A stretch of 64,000 bases of DNA, from NCBI GenBank assembly GCA_025201845.1, contig MU603942.1:164924-228923 (forward strand), in the 5' to 3' direction. The number at the start of each line of letters is the position of its first letter. Position 1 is the first letter of the stretch. Shown here piece after piece: positions 1-9,773 of the stretch. The DNA comes from Martensiomyces pterosporus. Lineage: Eukaryota > Kickxellomycota > Kickxellomycetes > Kickxellales > Kickxellaceae. The position numbers and the translations under genes are program-made. A model generated the notes under the pieces. That model did no database searches. It saw nothing but the letters and a program-made list of their open reading frames with translations, and was not told the origin of the DNA.

Positions 1-788
1 TGATATTGGGCCTTTGTGTGCGAGGCCCAAAAAATCTAACACAAGTAGTCCATGCGTTACAGAAAGATGCTGCAATTTCTTGGCCACCGCAAAAACGAAA
101 AAGAACAGAGCAGAAGGATAGGGGCGTGACATGCCCAAGCTCAAGCCGGCGCGCTTTTCTCTCTCTCTTCTTCCACGAGAAAAATTTTCTATTCCTTTCA
201 TCGCAGCGAACTGCACTTTTGAACGCGCACTGTTTACTCGTTTCTATTTCCCCATCCTCCACGTATTTCTACATCCTATTCAAGCACCCAAGGTAAGGGT
301 CTGCGCAGTTTAGCCGTGGGAAGCCTGTTTGATACGCACGGACTGCTGTTTTGGCTTGGCTTGGCTCCTGGTTTCCCGCTTTTGTGGATGCACGCCATCA
401 TCGTCAGCTGGTGCCTTTCTGCGATTGTTCTGCACCAAAATAGGCTGTTTGTTTGTTTTGGCACATGCACTGCCCCTTGCCGCTTTGAGTCTGCATAGCT
501 CGTGCGCGCTAGGCCTTCACATCTTACTCTGGTCTGCCAGAAAGAAAAAGAAAAGGCGCCCGGCGGATTTGTGTGGTTGCCATGGAGCTTTTGAGCACCT
601 CTTCCTGCAGCCCAGGCTTGCAAGCTCCCGCCTGCCGCCCGCCGTGATACCAGAACGCGCCTGCTAAAACATCACCACTAAAATCACCAGAGATAATAAT
701 GATTGCTGCCCCTTTTGATCTACTGTGCGCGGACCCTGAAATGTGCAACGTGCTGATTCGATTATAGAAAGATATACAGTTTTCAACC
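1..788. other. Non-coding stretch upstream of the repeat-protein gene
   Basis: Short open frames overlap each other on both strands and none has coherent codon use or a recognisable domain. The last part is presumably the promoter and leader of the gene that starts at 789; an AT-rich run lies just before its ATG, but I see no clear TATA box. Confidence 0.5.
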
Positions 789-2053
789 ATGGCTAAGAAG
801 GGCAAGACCGGCAAATCGAAGAAGAGCACCAGCAGCAAGCAGGACCTCAAGCCTGAGGATGCCGCCCCTGCTGCACAGGTCGAGGCTACTGAGGCCGCAA
901 AGGCCGCTGGAGAGACCAGCGTGCCCGGGCTCCCTAAGCTCGGCAACCCCGACTCTATTATCTCTGCGGCTCTCCCTAAGGCTGCTGCTGCCGAGGAGAA
1001 GAACCCCAAGCCTGTCATCGCTGCTGCCGCTGGTGTCGGTGCTGCCGCTGTCGCTGCTGTCACTGGAGCTGCCGCTGCTGCCAAGGACAAGGCCGAGGAG
1101 GCGACAGAAGCTGTCAAGGACAAGGCCAGGGAAGTGACAGAGGCTGTCAAGGACAAGGTCGGTGAAGCGAAGGAGGCTGCCAAGGATGCGGCCGGTGAGG
1201 CTAGGGCGACCACTGAAGATAAGGCTGGTGACACCAAGGACAAGGCCGAGGAGGCTAAGAAGGCAGTCGAAGGCAAGGCTGACGAGGCCAAGGACAAGGC
1301 CGATGATGCCAAAAAGACTGTCGAGGACAAGGCTGNNNNNNNNNNNNNNNNNNNNNNNNNNNNNNNNNNNNNNNNNNNNNNNNNNNNNNNNNNNNNNNNN
1401 NNNNNNNNNNNNNNNNNNNNNNNNNNNNNNNNNNNNNNNNNNNNNNNNNNNNNNNNNNNNNNNNNNNNNNNNNNNNNNNNNNNNNNNNNNNNNNNNNNNN
1501 NNNNNNNNNNNNNNNNNNNNNNNNNNNNNNNNNNNNNNNNNNNNNNNNNNNNNNNNNNNNNNNNNNNNNNNNNNNNNNNNNNNNNNNNNNNNNNNNNNNN
1601 NNNNNNNNNNNNNNNNNNNNNNNNNNNNNNNNNNNNNNNNNNNNNNNNNNNNNNNNNNNNNNNNNNNNNNNNNNNNNNNNNNNNNNCAAGGCCGATGAGG
1701 CCAAGAGCAAGATCGATGACGTCAAATCTGCTGTCAAGGGCAAGGTTGATGAAGCCAAGGACAAGGCTGCTGACGCTAAGAAGGCCGTCGATGACAAGGC
1801 AGCAAAGGCCAAGAAGGCCGCAGAGGACAAGGCCGACGAGGCAAAGTCTGCCGTCAAGGACAAGGCCGATGAGGCTAAGAGCAAGGCCGATGAGGCTAAG
1901 GGCAAGGCCGATGAGACTAAGAAGGCGGCCAAGGACAAGCTGGACGAGCACAAGAAGCACCACAGTCGCCGGGAGGAGAAGAAGAGCGATGAGAAGAGCA
2001 GCCGCAAGGGTCTTGTCAGCAGGCTCATTGACTTCTTTGGCGGAAAGAAGTAA
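789..2053 (+). CDS. LEA-like/apolipoprotein-like 11-mer repeat protein, interrupted by an assembly gap
   Basis: The protein starts MAKKGKTGKSKK, has a hydrophobic Ala/Val/Gly-rich segment (about residues 77-97), then from about residue 99 long runs of amphipathic 11-residue units of the type KDKAEEATEAV and KADEAKDKADD. After the gap the same repeats resume and end in a basic tail and GLVSRLIDFFGGKK before TAA at 2051-2053. Such Lys/Ala/Glu/Asp 11-mers are typical of group 3 LEA proteins and lipid-surface-binding A-type helices, so a role in stress protection or binding lipid droplets or membranes is plausible. That is inference. The frame before the N-run (codons starting at multiples of 3) differs from the frame after it, so the gap length must be wrong by +1 modulo 3. 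The repeat DNA explains why assembly failed there. The gene itself need not be broken. Confidence 0.8.
1336..1686. other. Assembly gap (351 Ns) inside a coding repeat
   Basis: Every base is N. Coding repeat sequence flanks both sides, in different reading frames, so the run is an estimated gap and not a measured length. Confidence 0.99.
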
Positions 2054-2303
2054 GCAGCAGCAGCTGTCCGCTCACACTCCACTCGTATACATACCCGTCT
2101 TTTAAAAAAAAGCTACACCTCGCCTTTAAAAATACTGTTTCCTATTCTTTTCGTTTTCGCCTATTATCTTCCTTTTGTTGTTTCGTTATTTACTCTCCCC
2201 TTTCTACATCTTTGTTGTCAAGCAAGTGGTCTAGGACTACAAGAACCACAAACAAAAAAGCACCTTAATGCATGAGGCAAGAGTGAGCGCTCTTGGGCGT
2301 TGT

Positions 2304-3848
2304 CTACGAGATTCCTGCAACAAGGAGAATGGGATACGATGCTAGCGCGCCGATGACAAGCCCGATGCACATTGCAAAGCCAAGCACCGATCCAGCCAGC
2401 TCCTTGTTTGCTGCCGTCTTGGGTCCCAAGATAAGCGCCATGGTGGCAACCCACCCGTTCGACCAGCCCAGCACAAGGACCAAGAAGAGAAACAGCAGGT
2501 CTGAGTTGATGGCCAGCGCCAGCGCGCCATTGGTGCCGTCCGATGTTGGCGGCGATGTTGCTATGGTTGGGAACATCAGGAACACAGGGATCAGCAGCAG
2601 GCGGGCTGCGTTGAGCCAGTGCAGGGCCCTTGCAGTCGTGCACTTGACCCACTGCGTGCTCAGGCGACCCAGATAGTCGCCCACGTTGAACAGCAGAAAG
2701 TGCCATGCTGTGAGGTTGCTGATCTGCGGCGAGCTGTCCGGCGAGCTGACGATGGCCTCGGTTAGCGGCGGAAACACTGCCAGCGTCACACCCATCACTA
2801 TTGCGCTGATGTAGACAAAGGGCGCAATTTCGACAAATGTGGCATAGAGCAGCTGGGCGTTCTCCAGACCCAGAGATGACAGCCAGCGAGGGAGCGCCGG
2901 CGCCTGCTCTGCAGCACCCCCTTCCCCGGCTGCTGCGCACGCCGAATGTCCTGCTCCGCCACCGGGAATATCACCAAGCTCGGTTGTCTGCCCGCCTGAC
3001 TGCCGATGGCCCTCTGCAAACGCTGCCGTGTCTCTCCTCTGCAAGCGTGGCGAGTCATCGCGCATCTGCGTAATAAGTGCAGGCGCAGGACCGCCACCAC
3101 TCTCCTCCTCGCCCTCATCATCAGCTGCCAGCTCTTGGTACGCTGCTGCATCGTGTGACCAGCCCTGCTGCTGCACACTGAGCGACCTGTTGAGCTGCGA
3201 CCAAACCGCCGCGGACACAAGCAAGAACAGAGCCGAGCAAATAAAGTAGATTGCCGTCCGCAACCGCAGTCGCAAATCCGCCCCCTTTGCTGGGTCATCC
3301 CCCTCCTCTTCCCCAAGCAGCCCCCGCCCATTTGCAGCAATGCCACTGCCGCTGGCCGAGTATATGCTGAGCAATTGGGCAGCACTGGCAACCGTGCCAG
3401 CAATCGCCTGGCCGCTCATATACCCCTCAGCGCAGCTTGAGGGAAGCGGGGCGGCGATGCCAAAAATCGAGCACTGTATGAAGGCCGCCGAGACGGCTGC
3501 CACGCAGAGAGCCAAGAGCGCAACGAGGAGCGCAGCCCAGCCCTGGATTCCAAATGCGGGGAGCAAAAATATCGCGCAGAACACAAACACGGTTGCCAGC
3601 AGCCCCGTCTTTATCCTTTTATCGTGGTTGGCCTTGGGCTGTGTGCAGAGTGCGTAGCAGAGTGCCATGAGGTTGACGGTATTGGACAGGATGGAGAAGA
3701 CGCTCTCGAAGCTGTCCCTGAATGGCGTGCTTCTGAAGGCGTGCCGGAAAAAGTCCGACGACACTATGTAGATGTTCCAGGCCATCAGCGTGGCCACTCC
3801 CAGAGCGACAAATCGCCAGTACATGTAACGGACGTTTTCAGCTGCCAT
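2304..3848 (-). CDS. Equilibrative nucleoside transporter (ENT/SLC29 family)
   Basis: The 514-residue protein has the ENT layout: about 11 hydrophobic segments, the first containing GVATLMAWNIYI followed by a short SSDFF segment, as in family members. A long hydrophilic, acidic loop (roughly residues 230-330, with EGEEESGG) separates the first six from the last five segments, which is also typical. Fungal ENTs such as yeast Fun26 move nucleosides across vacuolar or plasma membranes without ion coupling or by proton coupling. The ATG at 3848 (MAAENVRYMYW) is the first methionine; the open frame continues upstream only through a GTG. The gene lies downstream of INTS9 on the same strand, and their functions are not obviously linked. 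The substrate cannot be read from the sequence. Confidence 0.88.
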   Translation of the reverse strand: MAAENVRYMYWRFVALGVATLMAWNIYIVSSDFFRHAFRSTPFRDSFESVFSILSNTVNLMALCYALCTQPKANHDKRIKTGLLATVFVFCAIFLLPAFGIQGWAALLVALLALCVAAVSAAFIQCSIFGIAAPLPSSCAEGYMSGQAIAGTVASAAQLLSIYSASGSGIAANGRGLLGEEEGDDPAKGADLRLRLRTAIYFICSALFLLVSAAVWSQLNRSLSVQQQGWSHDAAAYQELAADDEGEEESGGGPAPALITQMRDDSPRLQRRDTAAFAEGHRQSGGQTTELGDIPGGGAGHSACAAAGEGGAAEQAPALPRWLSSLGLENAQLLYATFVEIAPFVYISAIVMGVTLAVFPPLTEAIVSSPDSSPQISNLTAWHFLLFNVGDYLGRLSTQWVKCTTARALHWLNAARLLLIPVFLMFPTIATSPPTSDGTNGALALAINSDLLFLFLVLVLGWSNGWVATMALILGPKTAANKELAGSVLGFAMCIGLVIGALASYPILLVAGIS

Positions 3849-4193
3849 ATTCCTAGCGGTTTCAGACACTCAGCATTACCATGTCAGTGAAGCGTGTGTG
3901 TAAGCTGCGACAAGTACAATCGATAAAAATAATAATAAAGTAGAAGAACGGAAGAAAGGAAAGGCAAAAAGCGGACAATGAAACTCGACGGCCACTGTGA
4001 ATGCGCTGGATTTGCTCTTTTCGATGGAAACTGGCATGATAAGGCTGTATTTTAGGGGATGGGTGATGCGTGTCATTAAAGCAGGCATGATCAGCGGGCG
4101 TGTCTCCGCTGACATTGCATTCCTCCTGCATGAGCAAGCAGATGCACTGTGCTGCTGCAAACAACGAAGGGCGATAGCAAAAGCGGGCTGCGA
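3849..4193. other. ENT promoter and INTS9 3' region
   Basis: This stretch lies between the ENT start and the INTS9 stop, both on the minus strand. Only short overlapping frames are present. It presumably holds the INTS9 3' UTR and the ENT promoter; I see no convincing TATA box. Confidence 0.5.
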
Positions 4194-6179
4194 TCAAGGA
4201 GCCTTCAGTACGCGCCGCAGGGAGTCCATGACCACCCATTGCGCGTTAACCGAGCTGCAGTCGATTGTCCATTTGCCGCCCATGTGCACTACGGCAGACC
4301 CACCCGGAACCACAATCTTTACTGACTTGGAGTCAGCACCTCCGGCCTGAGCAGCATTGGAGATAACGGCTGCATTCAGCCCAATGTCGGTGAGCTCCTC
4401 GGCCAGCGTCTCTGGCGTCCACGACGACAGATTAAACTGCGGGCCAGTCGCCACTCTGGACGACTCCAATGACGCGCTTGCCGCTGGTCCCTCAACACCC
4501 TGTGTGCTCCCGCTGGTGCTCGAGCCGTCAGCGGCAATACACCGCGTTCTTTCGCCACCGTCACGATACTCTAGCCTGATTTTGCCGGCGGCGAGAGACA
4601 GCTTCCCAGAGATCACCGCGTGCTGCTTCCCGCTCGCCTTCATCTCCCAAGTCATCTCCTTCTGGATATCGAGCGGCAGATGGCGGTCCGAGTCCAGGTT
4701 GACGGTGGTTGCTTGCAAGTACGCGTGCTCGAACAGCGCAAACTCGAAGCTGCTGGCCACTGATGCCAGCCGCGCGTACGTGTGGCTGGGGACAATGACA
4801 TGCTGGGCACGAGTGGCACTTGCCAGGCTCTGCTCGACCGAATGGAGCGTGAATCTCCTCATGACAGGGATGTACGTAACCTCGCTGCTGGCTGACAGCC
4901 GGTTAACCAAGTTTTGCGCCCTCGCCGTATCGTCATTATGCACCAGGACCGAGAATTTCGCCAGCCCCGTGCCAGCCGCCATGTCGACGCTACTGCACTG
5001 CTTGGCATCCAGCTTCCACTGCCGCACAAAGTGGTCGATGGCAGCCGTGTCGCGTGGCGATACAACGACGAACCAGGGCCCTTGCGGGATGCTCCTTGTG
5101 GCCAGGTCGGAGAGCGATTGGACAAAGTGTAGATGCCCCTTCTGCCTCAGATCCTTGTCGGCGAATGGGTACTCTGGCAGATAAAGAAGCGTCTGCTTGC
5201 TCTCGCACAGCCACTCTCCCATGATGTTGCCATACTGCAGGGTGCGCTCGGCTATTGGGGAGACAAAGATGAACTGTGGCAGGGGTAGGTTGAGCGCCAT
5301 GGTGTTTTCGGCAACAAGCTGCAGGATATCCTGAGTCACGCCGTATGGCTCGCCGATCAGCAGCACACGGCCTCGCTGCTTTAGCGTCGATATTGCCGTC
5401 GAGCATATTTGGTTGATCCTCTGCGAGACCTGAATATTGCTAGCAGCCACTCCGGATGCACTGATGTCGTCGTGGCCGAGAGCTGCTGGGTCGCTCACAT
5501 CGCAAAACACGATGGCCTGTGCCTCGCTAATGATGCTGCCGTCCCACTCTTGTGGGTGAAGACAGGTGGTATAAGTTGATGTGCTGATGAACGCCGTGCG
5601 GTGGCTCTTGTATTCGACGGTCCAGTTTGCACCGCCAATGCAGTACCCCGAGCTTCTCGTATACACCTGGACAAACGGCACGGGGCTGATGACCTCATTG
5701 TGCCGCACATCCGTGATCTTCTCAAACGCTGCAGCAATATCCCGCTGCGTATACAGCCTGCACGATTGCCAGTGCTCCCACCCAGACGATGACTCTGCAT
5801 AGCCGGGCTCTCTCGACGAGCTGTGGGCGGCCATTGCAAGCCCCTCCTCCAACACGCATCTGCCATACACCTTTGTAGGCTCTGTTGCGTACACGGGTCC
5901 CGAAAACTCTGTGTACTCGGTGATATAGGGGAGAAGCCCCATCTGCTCGTAGTTTGATATGAGGATAAAGTCCACTCGCGCCCAGCTTATTGTACTCAGT
6001 GCGTCTCTGGGATCCTCGAACGTGCCCAGTGCTGCACGGCTCTTGCTGTCGTTCTGCGTGTCTTCGCTGAGCTCCGCTTTCCACCCACAGTCAACGATAA
6101 ACATTGTATCGTCCAGCTCGCACAGGAGCAAGTGGCACCTTTCGTATGGACAGAACGGAGTCACGCAGATGCTGGGCAT
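4194..6179 (-). CDS. INTS9: Integrator complex subunit 9-like protein (inactive metallo-beta-lactamase/beta-CASP)
   Basis: At 661 residues the protein is almost the length of animal INTS9 (about 658). It follows that family along its whole length: a CPYERCHLLL...FIVDCGW start, then VDFILISNYEQMGLLPYI followed by SGPVYATEPT, a later SSGYCIGGANW, and EWLCESKQTLLYLPEYPF in the beta-CASP half. Where active nucleases have the zinc-binding HxHxDH, this protein has SNYEQM, as INTS9 also lacks the ligands, so it should be the non-catalytic partner of INTS11. The C-terminal region (ETLAEELTDIGLN ... RRVLKAP) resembles the small domain that pairs with INTS11. I chose the ATG at 6179 because INTS9 homology begins there; an upstream frame to 6242 adds 21 unconserved residues. 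CPSF2 and ELAC are less likely given the YITE...ATEP match. Confidence 0.87.
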   Translation of the reverse strand: MPSICVTPFCPYERCHLLLCELDDTMFIVDCGWKAELSEDTQNDSKSRAALGTFEDPRDALSTISWARVDFILISNYEQMGLLPYITEYTEFSGPVYATEPTKVYGRCVLEEGLAMAAHSSSREPGYAESSSGWEHWQSCRLYTQRDIAAAFEKITDVRHNEVISPVPFVQVYTRSSGYCIGGANWTVEYKSHRTAFISTSTYTTCLHPQEWDGSIISEAQAIVFCDVSDPAALGHDDISASGVAASNIQVSQRINQICSTAISTLKQRGRVLLIGEPYGVTQDILQLVAENTMALNLPLPQFIFVSPIAERTLQYGNIMGEWLCESKQTLLYLPEYPFADKDLRQKGHLHFVQSLSDLATRSIPQGPWFVVVSPRDTAAIDHFVRQWKLDAKQCSSVDMAAGTGLAKFSVLVHNDDTARAQNLVNRLSASSEVTYIPVMRRFTLHSVEQSLASATRAQHVIVPSHTYARLASVASSFEFALFEHAYLQATTVNLDSDRHLPLDIQKEMTWEMKASGKQHAVISGKLSLAAGKIRLEYRDGGERTRCIAADGSSTSGSTQGVEGPAASASLESSRVATGPQFNLSSWTPETLAEELTDIGLNAAVISNAAQAGGADSKSVKIVVPGGSAVVHMGGKWTIDCSSVNAQWVVMDSLRRVLKAP

Positions 6180-6905
6180 GGTCAGTGATGCAGATAACGT
6201 GTGATGTAAGATGCTGATCTCGCGGCCAGGAGCCAAAAACACAGTGCCTTGTTTTGGAAATGCAGCTGGCGTCTCTGTGCTTACGGGCAGTCAGCACGTG
6301 ATGGATGCTCAGCCTGCTCTTTGCACGCAACCCAGACCAGGAGCACCTGTGCGCTTGCTAGAGAATGATCACAGCAGCCTGTCTCTGGCACAGACATGGC
6401 GGACACTGGGTGCCTGAGCAGACAATTGCGTTCTGCAGAACAAGTACTTTAATAAATGCCGCCGCCGCCGCCGTGGTGCCTGAAGAACGAGGGGTTCAGC
6501 AGGGATCAGTGTGTGCAGAGGCAGCTGTCAGCAGCTCACATGTCCCCGGAGGAGCACTTGTCTACCACTGGGAGCGGAAAACACAACAGGCGGTGCAGGC
6601 AGATGCAGAGGATCCGCAATTGGTATCTCTGCTCTGGAGGTTCTCACACGCTCCTTGCTTGCGCTGTCCTACGTCACCGCCCTACGTGGCTCCAAGGGCC
6701 CGCTTGTCCAGAGCCGTGTTGGATCGTAGACAATCGTCGTCAGATGTCTGTCTGCACACATACCTGATGCAGGGGCACCACACATGGTGCGGAGGGGAGG
6801 GAGTGCTCAGGGCTCCTCGTTTTGCTATAAAACAGAGCGCTATCCACGCGTGGGTTGCACGCCCGCTCCTCGCACAAAGCAGCAGCATCCCTCAATCTCT
6901 CTGCA
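6180..6905. other. Divergent intergenic region: INTS9 and secreted-repeat gene promoters
   Basis: No coherent coding frame is seen. The right end carries a strong TATA box at 6826-6832. A short run of GCC triplets lies near 6460-6475. Overlapping frames in this stretch lack family motifs. Confidence 0.6.
6826..6832 (+). promoter_or_regulatory. TATA box of the secreted six-cysteine repeat gene
   Basis: GCTATAAAACAG lies about 75 nt before the ATG at 6906, and TCCTCGTTTT stands just upstream. The same CTATAAAAC core occurs at the secreted-peptide genes around 29-32 kb. Confidence 0.75.
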
Positions 6906-7322
6906 ATGGCTCGCTTCACACCCGCTTTTCTTCTCGTCCTCGCTCGTTTCGCGTCTGTTGTCAGTGCGCAGGAGTGCACAGGCAACACAGCGATGTGTCC
7001 AAACAGCCAGGACGGCGTCTCGTCGAATTACCTGCAATGCAACAGCTGGTCGCAGCAGTACGAATCGGTGAGCTGCGGCAGCAACCTTGTGTGCTACGCC
7101 AATCCAAGCGCTCAAGACACCATCATTTGCGGTCCACCTGGCAGCGGTGGAGTTCCTGACGCTGGAGCATGCACAGACAACATGGCCAAATGCGTGTCCT
7201 CTGGCCAGTCCGGCGCCTACTTGACGTGCGAGTCGTGGTCGGGCCAGTACGTCAACTCCATGTGCCCTGAAAACCTTACCTGCTACGACAACGCCGACAA
7301 CACCGGTGTCATCTGCCAGTGA
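6906..7322 (+). CDS. Small secreted protein with two tandem six-cysteine repeats
   Basis: The 138-residue protein begins with a signal peptide (MARFTPAFLLVLARFASVVSA, cut probably after SA at residue 21). Two homologous modules follow with cysteine spacing C-x6-C-x13-C-x11-C-x5-C-x11-C and C-x6-C-x11-C-x11-C-x5-C-x10-C. Both share a YLxC(N/E)SWSxQY core and an LxCY element. Repeated Cys/Trp/Tyr modules of this size are common in extracellular carbohydrate-binding proteins; similarity to chitin-binding CBM19 is possible but not established. The ATG at 6906 gives the signal peptide directly, and in-frame open sequence upstream starts in the presumed leader. The product probably acts outside the cell or in the wall. 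Confidence 0.8.
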   Translation: MARFTPAFLLVLARFASVVSAQECTGNTAMCPNSQDGVSSNYLQCNSWSQQYESVSCGSNLVCYANPSAQDTIICGPPGSGGVPDAGACTDNMAKCVSSGQSGAYLTCESWSGQYVNSMCPENLTCYDNADNTGVICQ

Positions 7323-8064
7323 ACAAATGTTCTGTCCAAGGCACTCTAGCAGCCCACTACTCTCTTTCTCAATACATAAATCACACCAGCTCATAATTCA
7401 CAGTCGCTTGAAGAACTTTTTTTTCCGTCTCAGCCCACTGCACTTGCCCTGTGCAAGGGCTGGATGACATCACCAGCTGGTCGGCTATTCTCTTCTTGCC
7501 CAATGTGCCCGCAGACCACGCGCAGCGATGTCTTTCTTGGAGTCCAGATGAGGAGGCACTTCACTCACCCACATATTCAGGCATGGGAGCCCCGGTTTCT
7601 GCAGCGATTGCAGCTGTAAGCCCTCCTTGACTAGAGGGAGGGTAGCCTCAAAGGCTTATGGCGTGTTCTTGATTTCCTTCATGGAGTTCCGCGAGGGGGG
7701 TGCTTCCAAAACGAGGACATTGCACATTAGAAATTAACGTGTGTGAGCTATCCAGCCATGCACTGGCAAAGCAATCCTCTTACGTAGACGATTGGCACGC
7801 AAAAGCAGCTATGTCTGTCCTTAAAATAGAACCGCGATGCAAACAACAATGCGGATAGTGTTTACAGCTCCTTTTGATGTGGTTGGGTCTATGGCGGTAT
7901 CAAGTAGGCAAGTTCGAGGTATAAAACCAACAAGCACGGTCATGCCTACCGCTCTTTTGTGTTCACTATCAATACTTCATCTCCATACACCCGCGCATCA
8001 TCTGTTTTTGCATCCAACCCGCCATTTCCTCTCTCCCTCCTCAACCAACGTCATTCACTCACTC
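7323..8064. other. Intergenic region, lipase promoter
   Basis: No coding frame with support is seen. A TATAAAA at 7920-7926 lies about 140 nt before the lipase ATG. Confidence 0.6.
7920..7926 (+). promoter_or_regulatory. TATA box of the secreted lipase gene
   Basis: GGTATAAAACC lies about 140 nt upstream of the ATG at 8065, similar in spacing and core to the TATA boxes of the secreted-peptide cluster. Confidence 0.7.
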
Positions 8065-9129
8065 ATGCTGCTCAAGAGCTCGCTCCTCCTCTTCGCTGCT
8101 ACTGCGCTGGCCGCTGTTTCAGCTTCTCCTGCCGCGACAGCACCCACTCACCAACCCGCACCACCATCGACCGCGCCTCAGGATGTGTTCCCAGCACTGA
8201 ATCCCGCTCAAATCAAGCCCATCGAAGACAAACTCAAGGCTCTTCTGGACAAGCAGCGCCCACTTGCTCCTCACATCGCTCCCAATACCACCCCTGATGG
8301 CAAGGCTACGCCGCCAGCCAAACAGAAGCGTAGCTACACTGCTGTCCAGGCACAGGCTGTAGTGGACATACACAAGTATGCACAGTATGCACGTGCTGCC
8401 TACCAAATCATGGGATTCGAGTGGGACTGCAGCAAGTGCGCCACCTCGCCGGACCTCAAGGGCACTGTAGTCATCCAGTTCTGGGACAGCACCCAGCACC
8501 GCAGCCAGGGGTATGTCGGCTACCGCAAGGATTCTCATGAGATCATCGTCGCCTTCCGTGGCACCACGAATCTCTCTGAGATGCTAAACAACCTCAAGTT
8601 CTCTCTTGTCGACTGGAATGGCGCTGGCTCGGGTGCCAAGGTTCATTCTGGATTCAGCGCTGCATACACGTCAGCAGCCAACATCGTGCGTACCTCGATC
8701 GACGGGCTGCTGAAGAAGGACTCGCAGGCTAAGGTTGTCTTTGTTGGGCACTCGCTGGGTGGTGCCCAGGCGAGTCTGGCTGCTGCCGACTTTGTCTTCA
8801 GGTACCCGACACTTAAGACCAAGGTGTCGCTGTACACGTTTGGCCAGCCTCGCGTTGGCAACCCTGTGTTTGCTAACTGGATGGACAGACAGGACTTCCC
8901 GGTTTTCCGTGTTGTCCACCGCACTGATCTTGTCTCGCAGCTGCCGCCCCAGGTCCCTATCAAGGCTGTTGAGTACCAGCACCATTCGGAAGAAGTGTTC
9001 TATCCCCTGAGTGGCCAGCTAACCTTCTGCGGCAAAAACAACCCAGAGAGCGACAACTGCCAGAACAGTGTTTCCACCAAGCAACTCTCGACCACCGACC
9101 ACATCAACTACCCTGGCATGGAGCACTAA
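8065..9129 (+). CDS. Secreted class 3 triacylglycerol lipase with propeptide
   Basis: This 354-residue preproprotein is of the Rhizomucor-type lipase family (PF01764). The signal peptide MLLKSSLLLFAATALAAVSA is followed by a Pro/Ala-rich pro-region that ends in a Kex2-type Lys88-Arg89 site, leaving a mature enzyme of about 265 residues, the usual size. The nucleophile is Ser230 in GHSLGGA. The family Asp is likely in VVHRTDLVSQLP and the His near YQHHSEE. The upstream open frame starts in non-coding sequence, so the ATG at 8065 with its signal peptide is preferred. It should hydrolyse acylglycerols outside the cell. The signal peptide is nearly the same as those of the small secreted proteins at 29-32 kb. 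A poly(A) signal follows at 9159. Confidence 0.93.
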   Translation: MLLKSSLLLFAATALAAVSASPAATAPTHQPAPPSTAPQDVFPALNPAQIKPIEDKLKALLDKQRPLAPHIAPNTTPDGKATPPAKQKRSYTAVQAQAVVDIHKYAQYARAAYQIMGFEWDCSKCATSPDLKGTVVIQFWDSTQHRSQGYVGYRKDSHEIIVAFRGTTNLSEMLNNLKFSLVDWNGAGSGAKVHSGFSAAYTSAANIVRTSIDGLLKKDSQAKVVFVGHSLGGAQASLAAADFVFRYPTLKTKVSLYTFGQPRVGNPVFANWMDRQDFPVFRVVHRTDLVSQLPPQVPIKAVEYQHHSEEVFYPLSGQLTFCGKNNPESDNCQNSVSTKQLSTTDHINYPGMEH

Positions 9130-9773
9130 ATAGCAGCAGCTTTCTACGAGCACTAATGAATAAAATGTCCCCCATTCCTTTGCACACGCAAGCCAGCGTT
9201 TGAACTTGGCAGGGGCGCTGAGGGCCATGAAGTCGGTTTTGATTTCCGCTTGATTTCACTCGGCTTGCAGACTGTGTGGCAGATTGGGACGACATATGTA
9301 TGTGATATGCATGACCAGCAAGTGTGTGTGCTCGCATGTGGGTCTCCCAGGGGTTTGTACACGGCAGCATCATCTGTAGTGACTGCACTAGAAGATGTTG
9401 TTGAGATCCCAGTATCTTTCAAGCCTGTGGTCAAGATTGGCGAGGAGTGGATGCCACCAATACATGTACCAACAGGCAATTTGTTGTATGCTGAAAAGCG
9501 CACGCATGCACAAGCACGCCTCTGTTTGGACGCCAATCAGACAAGCAGGTGGCAGATGATACGACGCGACATCACTCGCTCGTTGCTGTTTGACTGTGGC
9601 GAAGGCGAGGCATTGTTGAGAGATACAGAAGAGCCTGACTGTGGATGCAATTGTTCCTTTTATTCACAGATAAATTAAGACGCAAGAGGAAGAGGAAGAA
9701 ATAGGAAGAGGTGTGAGAGATCACAAGGTGGAACGGGTGAAATGTGGCCATGCACTCGGAACGAACAAACTGG
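9130..9773. other. Intergenic region between convergent genes
   Basis: The lipase 3' end and the 3' end of the small minus-strand gene face each other here. A 142-codon plus-strand frame (9250-9678) starts at TTG and has no motif, and an antisense frame of similar length overlaps it, so I do not call either. Confidence 0.55.
9159..9164 (+). terminator. Poly(A) signal of the lipase gene
   Basis: AATAAA lies 30 nt after the lipase stop codon. Confidence 0.65.

Noticed and set aside
9250..9678. 142-codon plus-strand frame between convergent genes
   Set aside because: It begins at TTG, has no motif, and a competing antisense frame overlaps it.
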